DNA of 64,000 nt from Bacteroides sp. (lineage in GTDB: Bacteria > Bacteroidota > Bacteroidia > Bacteroidales > Muribaculaceae), in assembly GCA_014802105.1 (NCBI GenBank), contig JAAVCX010000030.1, positions 1 through 64,000 on the forward strand, given 5' to 3'. The notes beneath the pieces are model-generated. The model was given only the letters and a program-made list of their open reading frames with translations. It did no database searches and had not been told where the DNA came from. The position numbers and the translations under genes are program-made. Below are positions 1-9,676 of the stretch, one piece after another; the first letter of the stretch is position 1, and each line of letters starts with the position of its first letter.

Positions 1-1465
<1,465 letters not shown>

Positions 1466-1543
1466 TTAACGGTAGAGAGATTTGAGGTGAGACGGATTGG
1501 TGTCTATCGGCCGATGTCGGTTGAAACAAGGGTCTAACATCTG

Positions 1544-1576
1544 CAAAGATACAAATTTTATCTTAATACCTGCAAA
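1544..1576 (-). promoter_or_regulatory. Bacteroidetes-type promoter for nifJ
   Basis: On the minus strand TATCTTTG (1544..1551) matches the -7 consensus TAnnTTTG. A TTTG lies 21 bp upstream within a T-run (1573..1576), the expected place for the -33 element. It points at nifJ with a leader of about 105 nt. Confidence 0.6.
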
Positions 1577-1599
1577 AAAATTTCCCTTGAGAGATGGAT

Positions 1600-1654
1600 T
1601 TGACATCTTGACATTTTGTCAATTTGACATTTTGACATTTTGACAAGATGTCAA
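1600..1654. repeat. TGTCA-type repeat array, copy 1
   Basis: A 55-bp run of short units alternating TTGACATTT and TTGTCAAT. It is closed by a perfect 11-bp inverted repeat: TTGACATCTTG at 1600..1610 and CAAGATGTCAA at 1644..1654. It lies immediately downstream of the four-helix-bundle gene. Related arrays occur at 2427..2501 and 60455..60515. Confidence 0.85.
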
Positions 1655-1665
1655 ACCGGCCTTGA

Positions 1666-2415
1666 CTATCGTAGCGGACGCAGGCCGTCACATCCAGGGA
1701 AGCCGCTGCATCCCCAGAACTCGCGTCCCTGTCCCTGCCCTTTCTTCTGCATTCTCCTGAGCATAGGTTTTCCACATTTGGGGCAGGCGGGGGCTCCCTG
1801 AGCGTCGGCCTGCTCTCTGCGGGCCTGAAGACGACTTTGGGTGAGATTTTCGGTAAAGCCTCCCTGCTGCCTGAAGTCGCGTAGCTGAGCGGCAAGCATA
1901 CTGGTGAGCATCACGTTGATTTTCAAGCATAATGCCACCAGGCAGTTGCAGGCATCGGAGTCACTGCCACGCTCCAGGAAGCAGTCAAAACGTGCCTGTT
2001 GGGCGGCGATATGGGCTATGGCATCAGATATGAAGTTCTCGCCATAGACAGGTTTCTCGAGCTGCAGATTTATTACACTCAGGAAACGGCGGTCGTCGGT
2101 GGGCCACGGGGCGAGCGAGTGTCTCATCATGTAGTTCATAAAGTCGCCCATCAACTCGTGGGTGCTGGCGCGGGCCACATCGGTCAGACGCATTTCTGTC
2201 TCCAGGGAGGTTTCATGGCGTCCCGATCCCTCGGCTATATTGGCTCGGATGGAGCGCGCGGCCTGGGTCATCTGGTCGAAGAGGCGGTGACCTGGGTCGA
2301 TCCTATGATCGACAAAGCGATCACAGAAGCGCTGTGTGGCCAGCTCTATGATATTGGCGAGCACCCAGGCATTGAGCCAGAAGTAGGAGGGCGCCGAGGT
2401 AAATCTGATAGCCAT
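1666..2415 (-). CDS. Four-helix-bundle (S23/Avd-like) protein with suffix domain and C4 zinc finger
   Basis: A ~249-residue protein. The N-terminal part (about 1-110) has the S23/four-helix-bundle pattern: a long helix with LFDQMTQAARSIRANIAEGS, then helices with RASTHELMGDFMNYMMRH. A second helical 'suffix' region follows (to about 195). The C terminus carries CPKCGKPMLRR and FWGCSGFPGC, a topoisomerase-type C4 zinc finger. The family is widespread in Bacteroidales as 'four helix bundle suffix domain' proteins of unknown role. S23 relatives are encoded inside 23S rRNA intervening sequences, and Avd relatives bind reverse transcriptases; neither partner is present here. The frame also opens upstream at a TTG (2430), but that start lies in repeat sequence; the ATG giving MAIRFTSAPSYFWLN fits the family better. 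It is bracketed by TGTCA arrays. Confidence 0.82.
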   Translation of the reverse strand: MAIRFTSAPSYFWLNAWVLANIIELATQRFCDRFVDHRIDPGHRLFDQMTQAARSIRANIAEGSGRHETSLETEMRLTDVARASTHELMGDFMNYMMRHSLAPWPTDDRRFLSVINLQLEKPVYGENFISDAIAHIAAQQARFDCFLERGSDSDACNCLVALCLKINVMLTSMLAAQLRDFRQQGGFTENLTQSRLQARREQADAQGAPACPKCGKPMLRRMQKKGQGQGREFWGCSGFPGCDGLRPLR

Positions 2416-2426
2416 AGGGAGGGGGG

Positions 2427-2501
2427 TCAAATTGTCATTTTGTCATTTTGACATCTTGTAATCTTGTCATCTTGTCAATTTGACATTTTGACAAGGTGTC
2501 A
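2427..2501. repeat. TGTCA-type repeat array, copy 2
   Basis: About 75 bp of short units (TTGTCATTT, TTGACATC, TTGTCATC) ending TTGACATTTTGACAAGGTGTCA. The same ending, with one base change and one extra unit, closes copy 1 near 1620..1653 in the same orientation. The four-helix-bundle gene therefore sits between two direct copies, and its 5' end abuts this one. Confidence 0.82.
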
Positions 2502-2509
2502 GGAGGGGG

Positions 2510-4834
2510 TCAGTCGAGCTCGATCTCGTCGATGAAGACAAAGCCGGGGGCGCCGGCGCCGGGATGCCAGGAGGGGATGGCGGCCTCGGGGGTGACCGTG
2601 AGCTTGACATAGCGGGCTTCGACGGGTGGAAAGTCGAAGGTGTGGGTCTCGGTCGAGGAGCGTCCCTCGGTCATCGGCCCATAGTCGCAGGAGGCTACCT
2701 GGAGATATTTCCCGCCGTCGTCGCTGACTTCCACCTTGATGGCTCTGGCGTCAAATATCCAGGCCCCGGTCTCGACATTGGTGTGGATAGTGAGGCGACT
2801 CACTTGCTGTGGCCGGCCGAGGTCGACCACGGCTATGAGATCGTGACCTGCATATCCGAGCCATTCGCCGCTATGGTAGGGGCCTCGGGCCCGCTTGCCA
2901 TCGGTCAGTATGGCTCCTCCGCCGGCGGCATAACGGGGGTGAGGCGGAGTGACGAGCGTGACGGGACAACAGGTGGCTTTATTGAAATTGACCCGGGCCG
3001 TAAAGGGCCTGCTTGTTTCCTGGCCGCGCAGGGCCACAGCCTTGATGTCGGCCGAGGCTCCGAGCATGACGGGGCCTGTGTAGAGCGGCGAAGCAGCCGA
3101 GGGGTCGGAGCCGTCGAGGGTGTAATGGACGGGCGCGCCGTCGACGGTAGAGAGCGTGAGCGCCAGGGCGCGGGCGTTGATGTCGGGGGTGATGTCGCCC
3201 GTCACGTCATAGAGATGGCGCGCATAGTTGTAGCCGGCCGCTTCGTAGTGGTTGATGAGGCGGGCCAGGCGTCGGGTGAACTCCTCGTAGTCCTTGGGGG
3301 CATCGCTCCATTGCACTTCGGCGAGCGCTCCCATGCGCGGCAGTTCCATATACTGCACCTGAGAGAATGTGGGGATATATTCGGTCCACAGATTGGCCTG
3401 AACACCGACTATATGGCTCCCCTCCTCCGCAGAGAGCTCGTCGGGCACAGGGGTGAAGCTATATACCTTCTCGAGCGGCACATAACCGCCGATGGCGTCG
3501 GGCTCCCGGTCGCGGTCGATACTCTGATAATAGTCGAAGTAGAAGTAATCGTTGGGGGTCATGATCACGTCATGGCCCCTGCGGGCAGCCTCTATGCCTC
3601 CCCCCTGTCCGCGCCACGACATGACTATCGCACCCGGGGCGAGTCCGCCTTCGAGAGTTTCGTCCCAGCCTATCATGTTGCGTCCGTGAGAGGTGAGAAA
3701 TTCCGAGGCGTGGTGTATCAGGTGGCTCTGGAGTTTCTCCTCGGGAGTGCCCGCGTCATCGGCTTTGAAGCCGAGCTGTTTTATCTTCGCCTGACACTTG
3801 GGACACTGCTCCCAACGCAGCTTCGGACACTCGTCGCCACCCACGTGAATGTATCGGCTCGGGAAAATATCGATAATCTCGCCCAACACATCGTCGATGA
3901 AACGATAGGTCGAGTCGTTGCCGGCACAGAGCACCTCCTCGCTGACACCCCAGTCTCGCCACACCTCGTAGGGGCCCCCGGTGCATCCGAGATGAGGATA
4001 GGCCCTGAGGGCGGCCTGCATGTGGCCGGGCATGTCGATCTCGGGCACGACGGTGATATGTCGCTCGGCGGCATAGCGCACTATCTCCCGGGCCTCGTCC
4101 TGAGTGAAGAAGCCTCCGTAGGGTATCGAGTCATACTTGCCGGAATTGTGGCCTAAGACGGTGGCCGTGCGCTCCGAACCGAGAGCCGTGAGCCCGGGCC
4201 GGCTCTTGATCTCTATGCGCCAGCCCTGGTCGTCGGAGAGATGCCAGTGGAAGGTGTTGATATTATGGAGCGCGAGCATGTCGATGAAAGTCTTCACCGA
4301 GTCGAGCGGGAAGAAATGTCGGCACACGTCGAGATGGGCTCCGCGATAGGAGAACCGCGGCTGATCACTGATAGTCACTCCGGGGAAAACCACATTATTG
4401 TCGCCGGCCACGGGTATCGACTTACGCAGGGTCTGAAGCCCGTAGAAAGTGCCGGCAGCCGAGACGCCGTTGACGGTGATACCATCGGCGCCCACTTTCA
4501 GCCGGTAGGCTTCGGGGTTATCTCCGTCGAGAGTGGCGAGCAGTGCTATGCGGTCTCGGCCGGGGGTGCCCGGCTCAACCTTTGGGGTCAGGCCGGTGAG
4601 CTGAGTGAGATAGCCGGCAAACAGGCGTGCGTCAGAGGCCAGTACACTGTCGCCGGGAGTGTAGACAATCACCGTGGAGGGGCCGAGCACGAAGCTGTCG
4701 CCTTTGACAGGCTCTATCACCGCGGGCAAGGGCACAACTTCATAATCGGCGGTGAGCCGGCCACGCGTGGCACAGGAGGTGGCCAAGGCCGACACGGCGG
4801 TCAGGGAGGCCAACAGATAGAGGAGTGGTTTCAT
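2510..4834 (-). CDS. Beta-N-acetylhexosaminidase, GH20, lipoprotein
   Basis: A 774-residue secreted exo-hexosaminidase that would release terminal GlcNAc/GalNAc from host or bacterial glycans. The signal peptide ends at Cys21 (ALATSC), so it is probably a lipoprotein. An N-terminal GH20b-like domain (about 35-155) precedes the catalytic barrel (about 160-510). The barrel contains FHWHLSDDQGWRIEI and the catalytic HVGGDE (D334-E335). C-terminal to it are a chitobiase-type Ig-like segment (VHYTLDGSDPSAASPLYTGP) and a discoidin/F5-8-type domain (about 640-774). It begins 18 bp after hutI on the same strand, so it may be read through from the hut operon, an unusual pairing. Family and activity class are confident; the natural substrate is unknown. 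Confidence 0.93.
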   Translation of the reverse strand: MKPLLYLLASLTAVSALATSCATRGRLTADYEVVPLPAVIEPVKGDSFVLGPSTVIVYTPGDSVLASDARLFAGYLTQLTGLTPKVEPGTPGRDRIALLATLDGDNPEAYRLKVGADGITVNGVSAAGTFYGLQTLRKSIPVAGDNNVVFPGVTISDQPRFSYRGAHLDVCRHFFPLDSVKTFIDMLALHNINTFHWHLSDDQGWRIEIKSRPGLTALGSERTATVLGHNSGKYDSIPYGGFFTQDEAREIVRYAAERHITVVPEIDMPGHMQAALRAYPHLGCTGGPYEVWRDWGVSEEVLCAGNDSTYRFIDDVLGEIIDIFPSRYIHVGGDECPKLRWEQCPKCQAKIKQLGFKADDAGTPEEKLQSHLIHHASEFLTSHGRNMIGWDETLEGGLAPGAIVMSWRGQGGGIEAARRGHDVIMTPNDYFYFDYYQSIDRDREPDAIGGYVPLEKVYSFTPVPDELSAEEGSHIVGVQANLWTEYIPTFSQVQYMELPRMGALAEVQWSDAPKDYEEFTRRLARLINHYEAAGYNYARHLYDVTGDITPDINARALALTLSTVDGAPVHYTLDGSDPSAASPLYTGPVMLGASADIKAVALRGQETSRPFTARVNFNKATCCPVTLVTPPHPRYAAGGGAILTDGKRARGPYHSGEWLGYAGHDLIAVVDLGRPQQVSRLTIHTNVETGAWIFDARAIKVEVSDDGGKYLQVASCDYGPMTEGRSSTETHTFDFPPVEARYVKLTVTPEAAIPSWHPGAGAPGFVFIDEIELD

Positions 4835-4852
4835 GATAAGCAGCGGGGGGTA

Positions 4853-6091
4853 TCAGGTGTTAATCTCGGAGCCCCGGAGATAGACTTTGCGTATCACCGG
4901 GGTGGCGTAGGCGTAGGGGTAGAAGTCGAGCGACGGGAGCTGACGGGTGATATAGAAATTGGCCACTTTGCCCGGGGCTATGCTGCCATAGTCACGGCCA
5001 CAGTCCATGGCGTAGGCTCCGTTGAGAGTGGTGGCGTTGAGAGCCTCGGCTGTGGTGAGCTTCATCTTGATACATCCGAGCGACATTACCATGCGCATAT
5101 TTCCCGAGGGGGACGATCCGGGATTGTAGTCAGAGGCCAAGGCTACGACAGCCCCCTCGGCTATGGCCTGCCGGGCCGGCCCGTAGGGCATGCCCAGAAA
5201 GAAGGAAGCACCGGGGAGCATGGTGGCCACCGTGGAGTTGCGGCTCAGCAGGTCGATCTCCTCGCGGCCTATACGCTCGAGATGATCGACCGAGAGAGCA
5301 CCGTGGGCCACTCCGACCTGCACTCCGCCCGAGACGGCGAGCTCGTTGGCATGGATCTTGGGGCGCAGTCCGTAGCGTGCGGCCGCCGTGAGGATGCGGT
5401 CGGTATCCTCGACGGTGAAGAAACCCTCGTCACAGAAGACGTCGACAAAGTCGGCCAGTCCCTCGGCGGCTACGGCCGGGATCATCTCGTCGCAGACCAG
5501 GGTGACATAGTCGCTCTGACGGCCCTTATAGGCGCGTCCGACGGCATGGGCACCGAGGAAGGTGGCCCTCACCCTCATCGGGGTGCTCCCGGCTATGCGT
5601 GCTATGACGCGCAGCATCTTGAGCTCGTCGGCCGTGGTGAGTCCATAGCCGCTCTTGATCTCGACACATCCTGTGCCCATGGCGGTGATCTCGTTGACAC
5701 GCTCCATGGCCTGGGCATAAAGCTCCTCCTCAGAGGTGGCGTGGAGCAGGTCGGCCGAGTTGAGTATACCTCCGCCCTGACGGGCTATCTCTTCATAGCT
5801 CAGGCCGTTGATTTTGGCTATGAACTCCATCTCGCGGCTTCCGGCATAGACGATGTGGGTGTGGGAGTCGCAGAAGGAGGGGAAGAGCCAACCGCCGGCG
5901 GCGTCGACCACCTCTTCGTTCTCGCGCGGAGCGGGCACCCGGCTCATGGGGCCGAAGTCGGCGATGAGCTCTCCGTCAGTGCGCAGCCAGGCGTCGGCAA
6001 TGGTGTCGATCTCCTTCATGGCCGGGCCGCGCAGGTGGGAGCGACGCTCGCGGTCGGCTCCCACCAGACAACCTATATTGATAATCAGCAT
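4853..6091 (-). CDS. hutI: Imidazolonepropionase
   Basis: HutI hydrolyses 4-imidazolone-5-propionate to N-formimino-L-glutamate, the third step of histidine degradation. The 412-residue length is normal. The amidohydrolase metal site is seen as DSHTHIVYAGSR (His77/His79). Later motifs include GCVEIKSGYGL, KIHANELA and ALASDYNPGSSPS. It follows hutH with only 2 bp between them, so translation is probably coupled. It is the last hut gene of the minus-strand run ftcD-hutU-hutH-hutI. Confidence 0.96.
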   Translation of the reverse strand: MLIINIGCLVGADRERRSHLRGPAMKEIDTIADAWLRTDGELIADFGPMSRVPAPRENEEVVDAAGGWLFPSFCDSHTHIVYAGSREMEFIAKINGLSYEEIARQGGGILNSADLLHATSEEELYAQAMERVNEITAMGTGCVEIKSGYGLTTADELKMLRVIARIAGSTPMRVRATFLGAHAVGRAYKGRQSDYVTLVCDEMIPAVAAEGLADFVDVFCDEGFFTVEDTDRILTAAARYGLRPKIHANELAVSGGVQVGVAHGALSVDHLERIGREEIDLLSRNSTVATMLPGASFFLGMPYGPARQAIAEGAVVALASDYNPGSSPSGNMRMVMSLGCIKMKLTTAEALNATTLNGAYAMDCGRDYGSIAPGKVANFYITRQLPSLDFYPYAYATPVIRKVYLRGSEINT

Positions 6092-6093
6092 GA

Positions 6094-7575
6094 TCAGGGA
6101 TTATTGCGTAAGAAATCGACCGAGGCGGCGATCAGGGGTGCCATGACGGTGTCGTTGATGATGAAGGGGACTACGCGTCGATACTCACTGTGCCACTGCT
6201 CGAGGGCGGGCGACGATTTGAGCGGACGGCGCAGGTCGAGAGCCTGGGCGGCGTTCATCAGCTCGATGGCAAGGATGCGCTCGGTGTTGTCGACCACGCG
6301 GCAGAGCTTGGTGGCCGAGTTGCCGCCCATCGAGACATGGTCTTCCTGGCCCTGAGAGGAGGGGATGGTGTCGCAACTGGTGGGCCAGCAGAGCCCCTTT
6401 GACTGGTTGACTATAGAGGCGGCCGCATACTGGGGGATCATGAAACCGCTGTTGAGACCGGGGTTGGCCACCAGGAAGGAGGGGAGCCCGCGGCTTCCCG
6501 AGATGAGACGGAAAATGCGACGCTCGGAGATGCTTCCCAGCTCGGCCACGGCGATGGTGAGATAATCCATAGGCAGGGCGATGGGCTCTCCGTGGAAGTT
6601 GCCGGCCGAGACTATAATATCTTCGTCGGGGAAGATGGTGGGATTGTCGGTGGGTGAATTGATCTCGGTCTCGATCACGTCGGTGACGTATGAGATGGCG
6701 TCTTTGGCGGCTCCGTGTACCTGGGGCATGCAGCGGAAGGAATAGGGATCCTGCACATGCTGTTTGGGGCGGCTGATGAGCTCGCTGCCCTCGAGCCAAC
6801 GGCGCACGGCACGTGCCGTGGCGAGCTGGCCGGGATGGGGTCGCACTGCGTTGACCTCATCGCCAAACGGCTCTATGCGGCCGTCGAAGGCATCGAGCGA
6901 CATGGCGCCGATCTTGTCGGCGAGTGCGCTCAGCCTATGTATGCGCAGCAGGGCATAGACGGCGTGGGACGACATGAACTGAGTGCCGTTGAGCAGAGCC
7001 AGACCCTCTTTGGAGACAAGCTTGACCGGCTCCCAGCCCTTCTCGACGAGCACCTCGGCGGCAAGGCGGGTCTCGCCCTTATAGATGACCTCGCCCAGAC
7101 CGAGCAGGGGCAGGCACATATTGGCCAGAGGAGCCAGGTCGCCCGAGGCTCCGAGCGATCCCTGCTGATAGACCACGGGGAGAATATCCTCGTTGAAGAA
7201 GTCGACCAGACGGTTGACTGTCGAGAGCTGCACACCGGAGTTGCCGAACGACAGCGACATGATCTTGGTGAGGAGCATGATCTTGACAATCTGCGGATCG
7301 ACCTTGTCGCCACATCCACAGGCGTGAGACTTCACCAGATTTTCCTGGAGCGTGGCCAGGTCGTTGGCCCCGATGGATATATTGCAGAGTGAGCCGAAGC
7401 CTGTAGTGATACCGTAGATGGGGCGGTCACACTCCTTGATTTTATCGTCGAGAAACTGACGGCAACGGTTGATGCGTTCTACCGACTCGTCGCTGAGGGC
7501 GAGTGTCATTTTCTTGTCGAGGATTTCCCCTACCCGCTCGATAGTGAGACGCTCGGGACTTATATAATGGATCAT
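6094..7575 (-). CDS. hutH: Histidine ammonia-lyase
   Basis: HutH removes ammonia from L-histidine to give trans-urocanate, the entry step of the pathway. The 493 residues include GSLGASGDLAPLA, whose Ala143-Ser144-Gly145 would cyclise into the MIO prosthetic group. Other family motifs are YGITTGFGSL near residue 54, QDPYSFRCMPQVHGA, and NFHGEP. Like HutI and HutU it should be cytoplasmic. It is the third gene of the operon, 55 bp behind hutU. No hut repressor gene is adjacent, so regulation cannot be inferred locally. Confidence 0.97.
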   Translation of the reverse strand: MIHYISPERLTIERVGEILDKKMTLALSDESVERINRCRQFLDDKIKECDRPIYGITTGFGSLCNISIGANDLATLQENLVKSHACGCGDKVDPQIVKIMLLTKIMSLSFGNSGVQLSTVNRLVDFFNEDILPVVYQQGSLGASGDLAPLANMCLPLLGLGEVIYKGETRLAAEVLVEKGWEPVKLVSKEGLALLNGTQFMSSHAVYALLRIHRLSALADKIGAMSLDAFDGRIEPFGDEVNAVRPHPGQLATARAVRRWLEGSELISRPKQHVQDPYSFRCMPQVHGAAKDAISYVTDVIETEINSPTDNPTIFPDEDIIVSAGNFHGEPIALPMDYLTIAVAELGSISERRIFRLISGSRGLPSFLVANPGLNSGFMIPQYAAASIVNQSKGLCWPTSCDTIPSSQGQEDHVSMGGNSATKLCRVVDNTERILAIELMNAAQALDLRRPLKSSPALEQWHSEYRRVVPFIINDTVMAPLIAASVDFLRNNP

Positions 7576-7630
7576 GATGAGTTGATGATTTAAGGATGAT
7601 TGATGATTGGATTGGATTGGGCCGGGCCGG

Positions 7631-9643
7631 TCAGCTGAAGGCGGCGTCGACGAGGGCGTCGTCGGCGATATTCGGCAGAGTGACGCGTAAGAGCGGTGTG
7701 CGCTCCATCTCGCGCTTGATGGCCGAGATAGCTCCGGGATTACGGGCCCAGCTACGGCGTGCTATACCGTTGTTGACGTCCCAGAGGAGCATCTCGTCTA
7801 TGTGGCGGGCCGAGTCGGCAGAGCCGTCGATGACCATGCCGAAGCCACCGTTGATGACCTCGCCCCAGCCTACTCCGCCGCCATTGTGGATCGACACCCA
7901 TGTGGCGCCGCGGAAGGAGTCGCCGATGACGTTATGGACAGCCATATCGGCGGTGTATTGCGAGCCGTCATAGATATTGGAGGTCTCGCGATAGGGGGAG
8001 TCGGTGCCCGAGACATCGTGGTGGTCGCGGCCGAGGACGATGGGTGCCGAGATCTCGCCGCGGGCGATAGCGTCGTTGAAGGCCCGGGCTATGAGGGTGC
8101 GTCCGAGCGAGTCGGCATAGAGGATGCGGGCCTGAGAACCCACCACGAGCTTGTTGCGGCCGGCCTCGCGTATCCAGTGGATATTGTCGCGCAACTGCCC
8201 CTTGATCTCGTCGGGAGCCTCGGCGAGAATCTCCTCGAGCACCCGGGCAGCTATCTCGTCGCTCTTGGCCAGGTCGGCGGGATCGCCCGAGGAGCACACC
8301 CAGCGGAAGGGCCCGAAGCCGTAGTCGAAGAACGAGGGGCCCATGATGTCCTGCACGTAGGAGGGATAGCGGAAGGAGCCGTCGGGGGCGAGGATGTCGG
8401 CTCCGGCACGCGAAGCCTCGAGCAGGAAGGCATTACCGTAGTCAAAGAAGTACATGCCGCGGCCGGTGAGGGTGTTGATGGCGGCCACCTGGCGGCGCAG
8501 CGACTCCTGCACATGTTTCCTGAACTGTTCGGGATCGGCAGCCATCATGGTCTTGGCCTCCTCGAAGGAGAGTCCGGCAGGATAGTATCCGCCCGCCCAG
8601 GGATTATGGAGCGAGGTCTGGTCAGAGCCGAGATCCACCTCGACACCATCGGCGGCGAGACGCTCCCAGAGGTCGACCACGTTGCCCTGATAGGCGAGCG
8701 ACACGGCCTCACGGTTGGCCCGGGCAGTCTTGACACGCTCGAGCAGCTCGTCGAGCGAGGTGTAGACCTCGTCGACCCAGCCCTGGGAGTGACGGGTGGC
8801 CACAGCCTTGGGGTTGACCTCGGCTATGACACTGACTACTCCGGCTATATTGCCGGCCTTGGGCTGGGCTCCCGACATGCCGCCGAGACCGGCCGAGACA
8901 AAGAGCATTCCGCCCAGGTCGTGACGCCCCTCGGGGAGCCGGCGTCGACCGGCGTTGAGGACGGTGATGGTGGTGCCGTGGACTATGCCCTGAGGGCCGA
9001 TATACATGTAGGAACCGGCTGTCATCTGTCCATATTGCGAGACACCGAGGGCATTGAAACGCTCCCAGTCGTCGGGCTTGGAGTAGTTGGGGATCACCAT
9101 GCCGTTGGTGACGATGACACGCGGAGCGTCGGGATGGGAGGGGAAGAGACCGAGGGGGTGGCCCGAGTACATGACGAGGGTCTGATGGTCGGTCATCTCA
9201 GAGAGATATTTCATGGCGAGGAGATACTGGGCCCAGTTCTGGAACACGGCTCCGTTGCCGCCATAGGTGATGAGTTCGTGAGGGTGCTGGGCCACGCGCG
9301 GATCGAGATTGTTCTGGATCATCATCATGATAGCGGCCGCCTGGCGCGAACGGGCGGGATACTCGTCGACGGGACGGGCATACATCTCGTAGTCGGGGCG
9401 CAGACGGTACATGTAGATGCGACCATAGGTCTCGAGCTCCCGGGCAAATTCGGGAGCGAGCTCGGCATGGAGATGCTCGGGGAAATAACGCAGGGCATTC
9501 TTCAGGGCGAGACGCTTCTCCTTGGGGGAGAGTATATCCTTGCGGCGGGGCGCATGGTTGACATTGGGATCGTAGGGACGGGGGGACGGGAGCTTATCGG
9601 GGATACCGGCAGCCACCGCCGAGCGGAATTCTTCTTTAGTCAT
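7631..9643 (-). CDS. hutU: Urocanate hydratase
   Basis: HutU adds water to urocanate, using tightly bound NAD, to give imidazolone propionate. The protein is 670 residues, about 110 longer than the classical ~555-residue enzyme, and belongs to the long form seen in Bacteroidetes. Conserved motifs include YGGNGAVFQNWAQY, MYSGHPLGLFPS, YGQMTAGSYMYIGPQGIVHG, the Cys-containing FGPFRWVCSSGDP, and HNGGGVGWGEVINGGFG. It lies 33 bp behind ftcD and 55 bp ahead of hutH on the same strand. Confidence 0.96.
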   Translation of the reverse strand: MTKEEFRSAVAAGIPDKLPSPRPYDPNVNHAPRRKDILSPKEKRLALKNALRYFPEHLHAELAPEFARELETYGRIYMYRLRPDYEMYARPVDEYPARSRQAAAIMMMIQNNLDPRVAQHPHELITYGGNGAVFQNWAQYLLAMKYLSEMTDHQTLVMYSGHPLGLFPSHPDAPRVIVTNGMVIPNYSKPDDWERFNALGVSQYGQMTAGSYMYIGPQGIVHGTTITVLNAGRRRLPEGRHDLGGMLFVSAGLGGMSGAQPKAGNIAGVVSVIAEVNPKAVATRHSQGWVDEVYTSLDELLERVKTARANREAVSLAYQGNVVDLWERLAADGVEVDLGSDQTSLHNPWAGGYYPAGLSFEEAKTMMAADPEQFRKHVQESLRRQVAAINTLTGRGMYFFDYGNAFLLEASRAGADILAPDGSFRYPSYVQDIMGPSFFDYGFGPFRWVCSSGDPADLAKSDEIAARVLEEILAEAPDEIKGQLRDNIHWIREAGRNKLVVGSQARILYADSLGRTLIARAFNDAIARGEISAPIVLGRDHHDVSGTDSPYRETSNIYDGSQYTADMAVHNVIGDSFRGATWVSIHNGGGVGWGEVINGGFGMVIDGSADSARHIDEMLLWDVNNGIARRSWARNPGAISAIKREMERTPLLRVTLPNIADDALVDAAFS

Positions 9644-9676
9644 GGTCAGTAATAAGGTCAGTTAGGGATAAGTTAC

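Noticed and set aside
1666-2415. Diversity-generating retroelement accessory protein (Avd)
   Set aside because: The fold family is related, but no reverse transcriptase, template repeat or variable repeat is present, and the zinc-finger suffix differs.
1600-2501. CRISPR array
   Set aside because: Units are only 8-10 bp with no unique spacers and no cas genes nearby.
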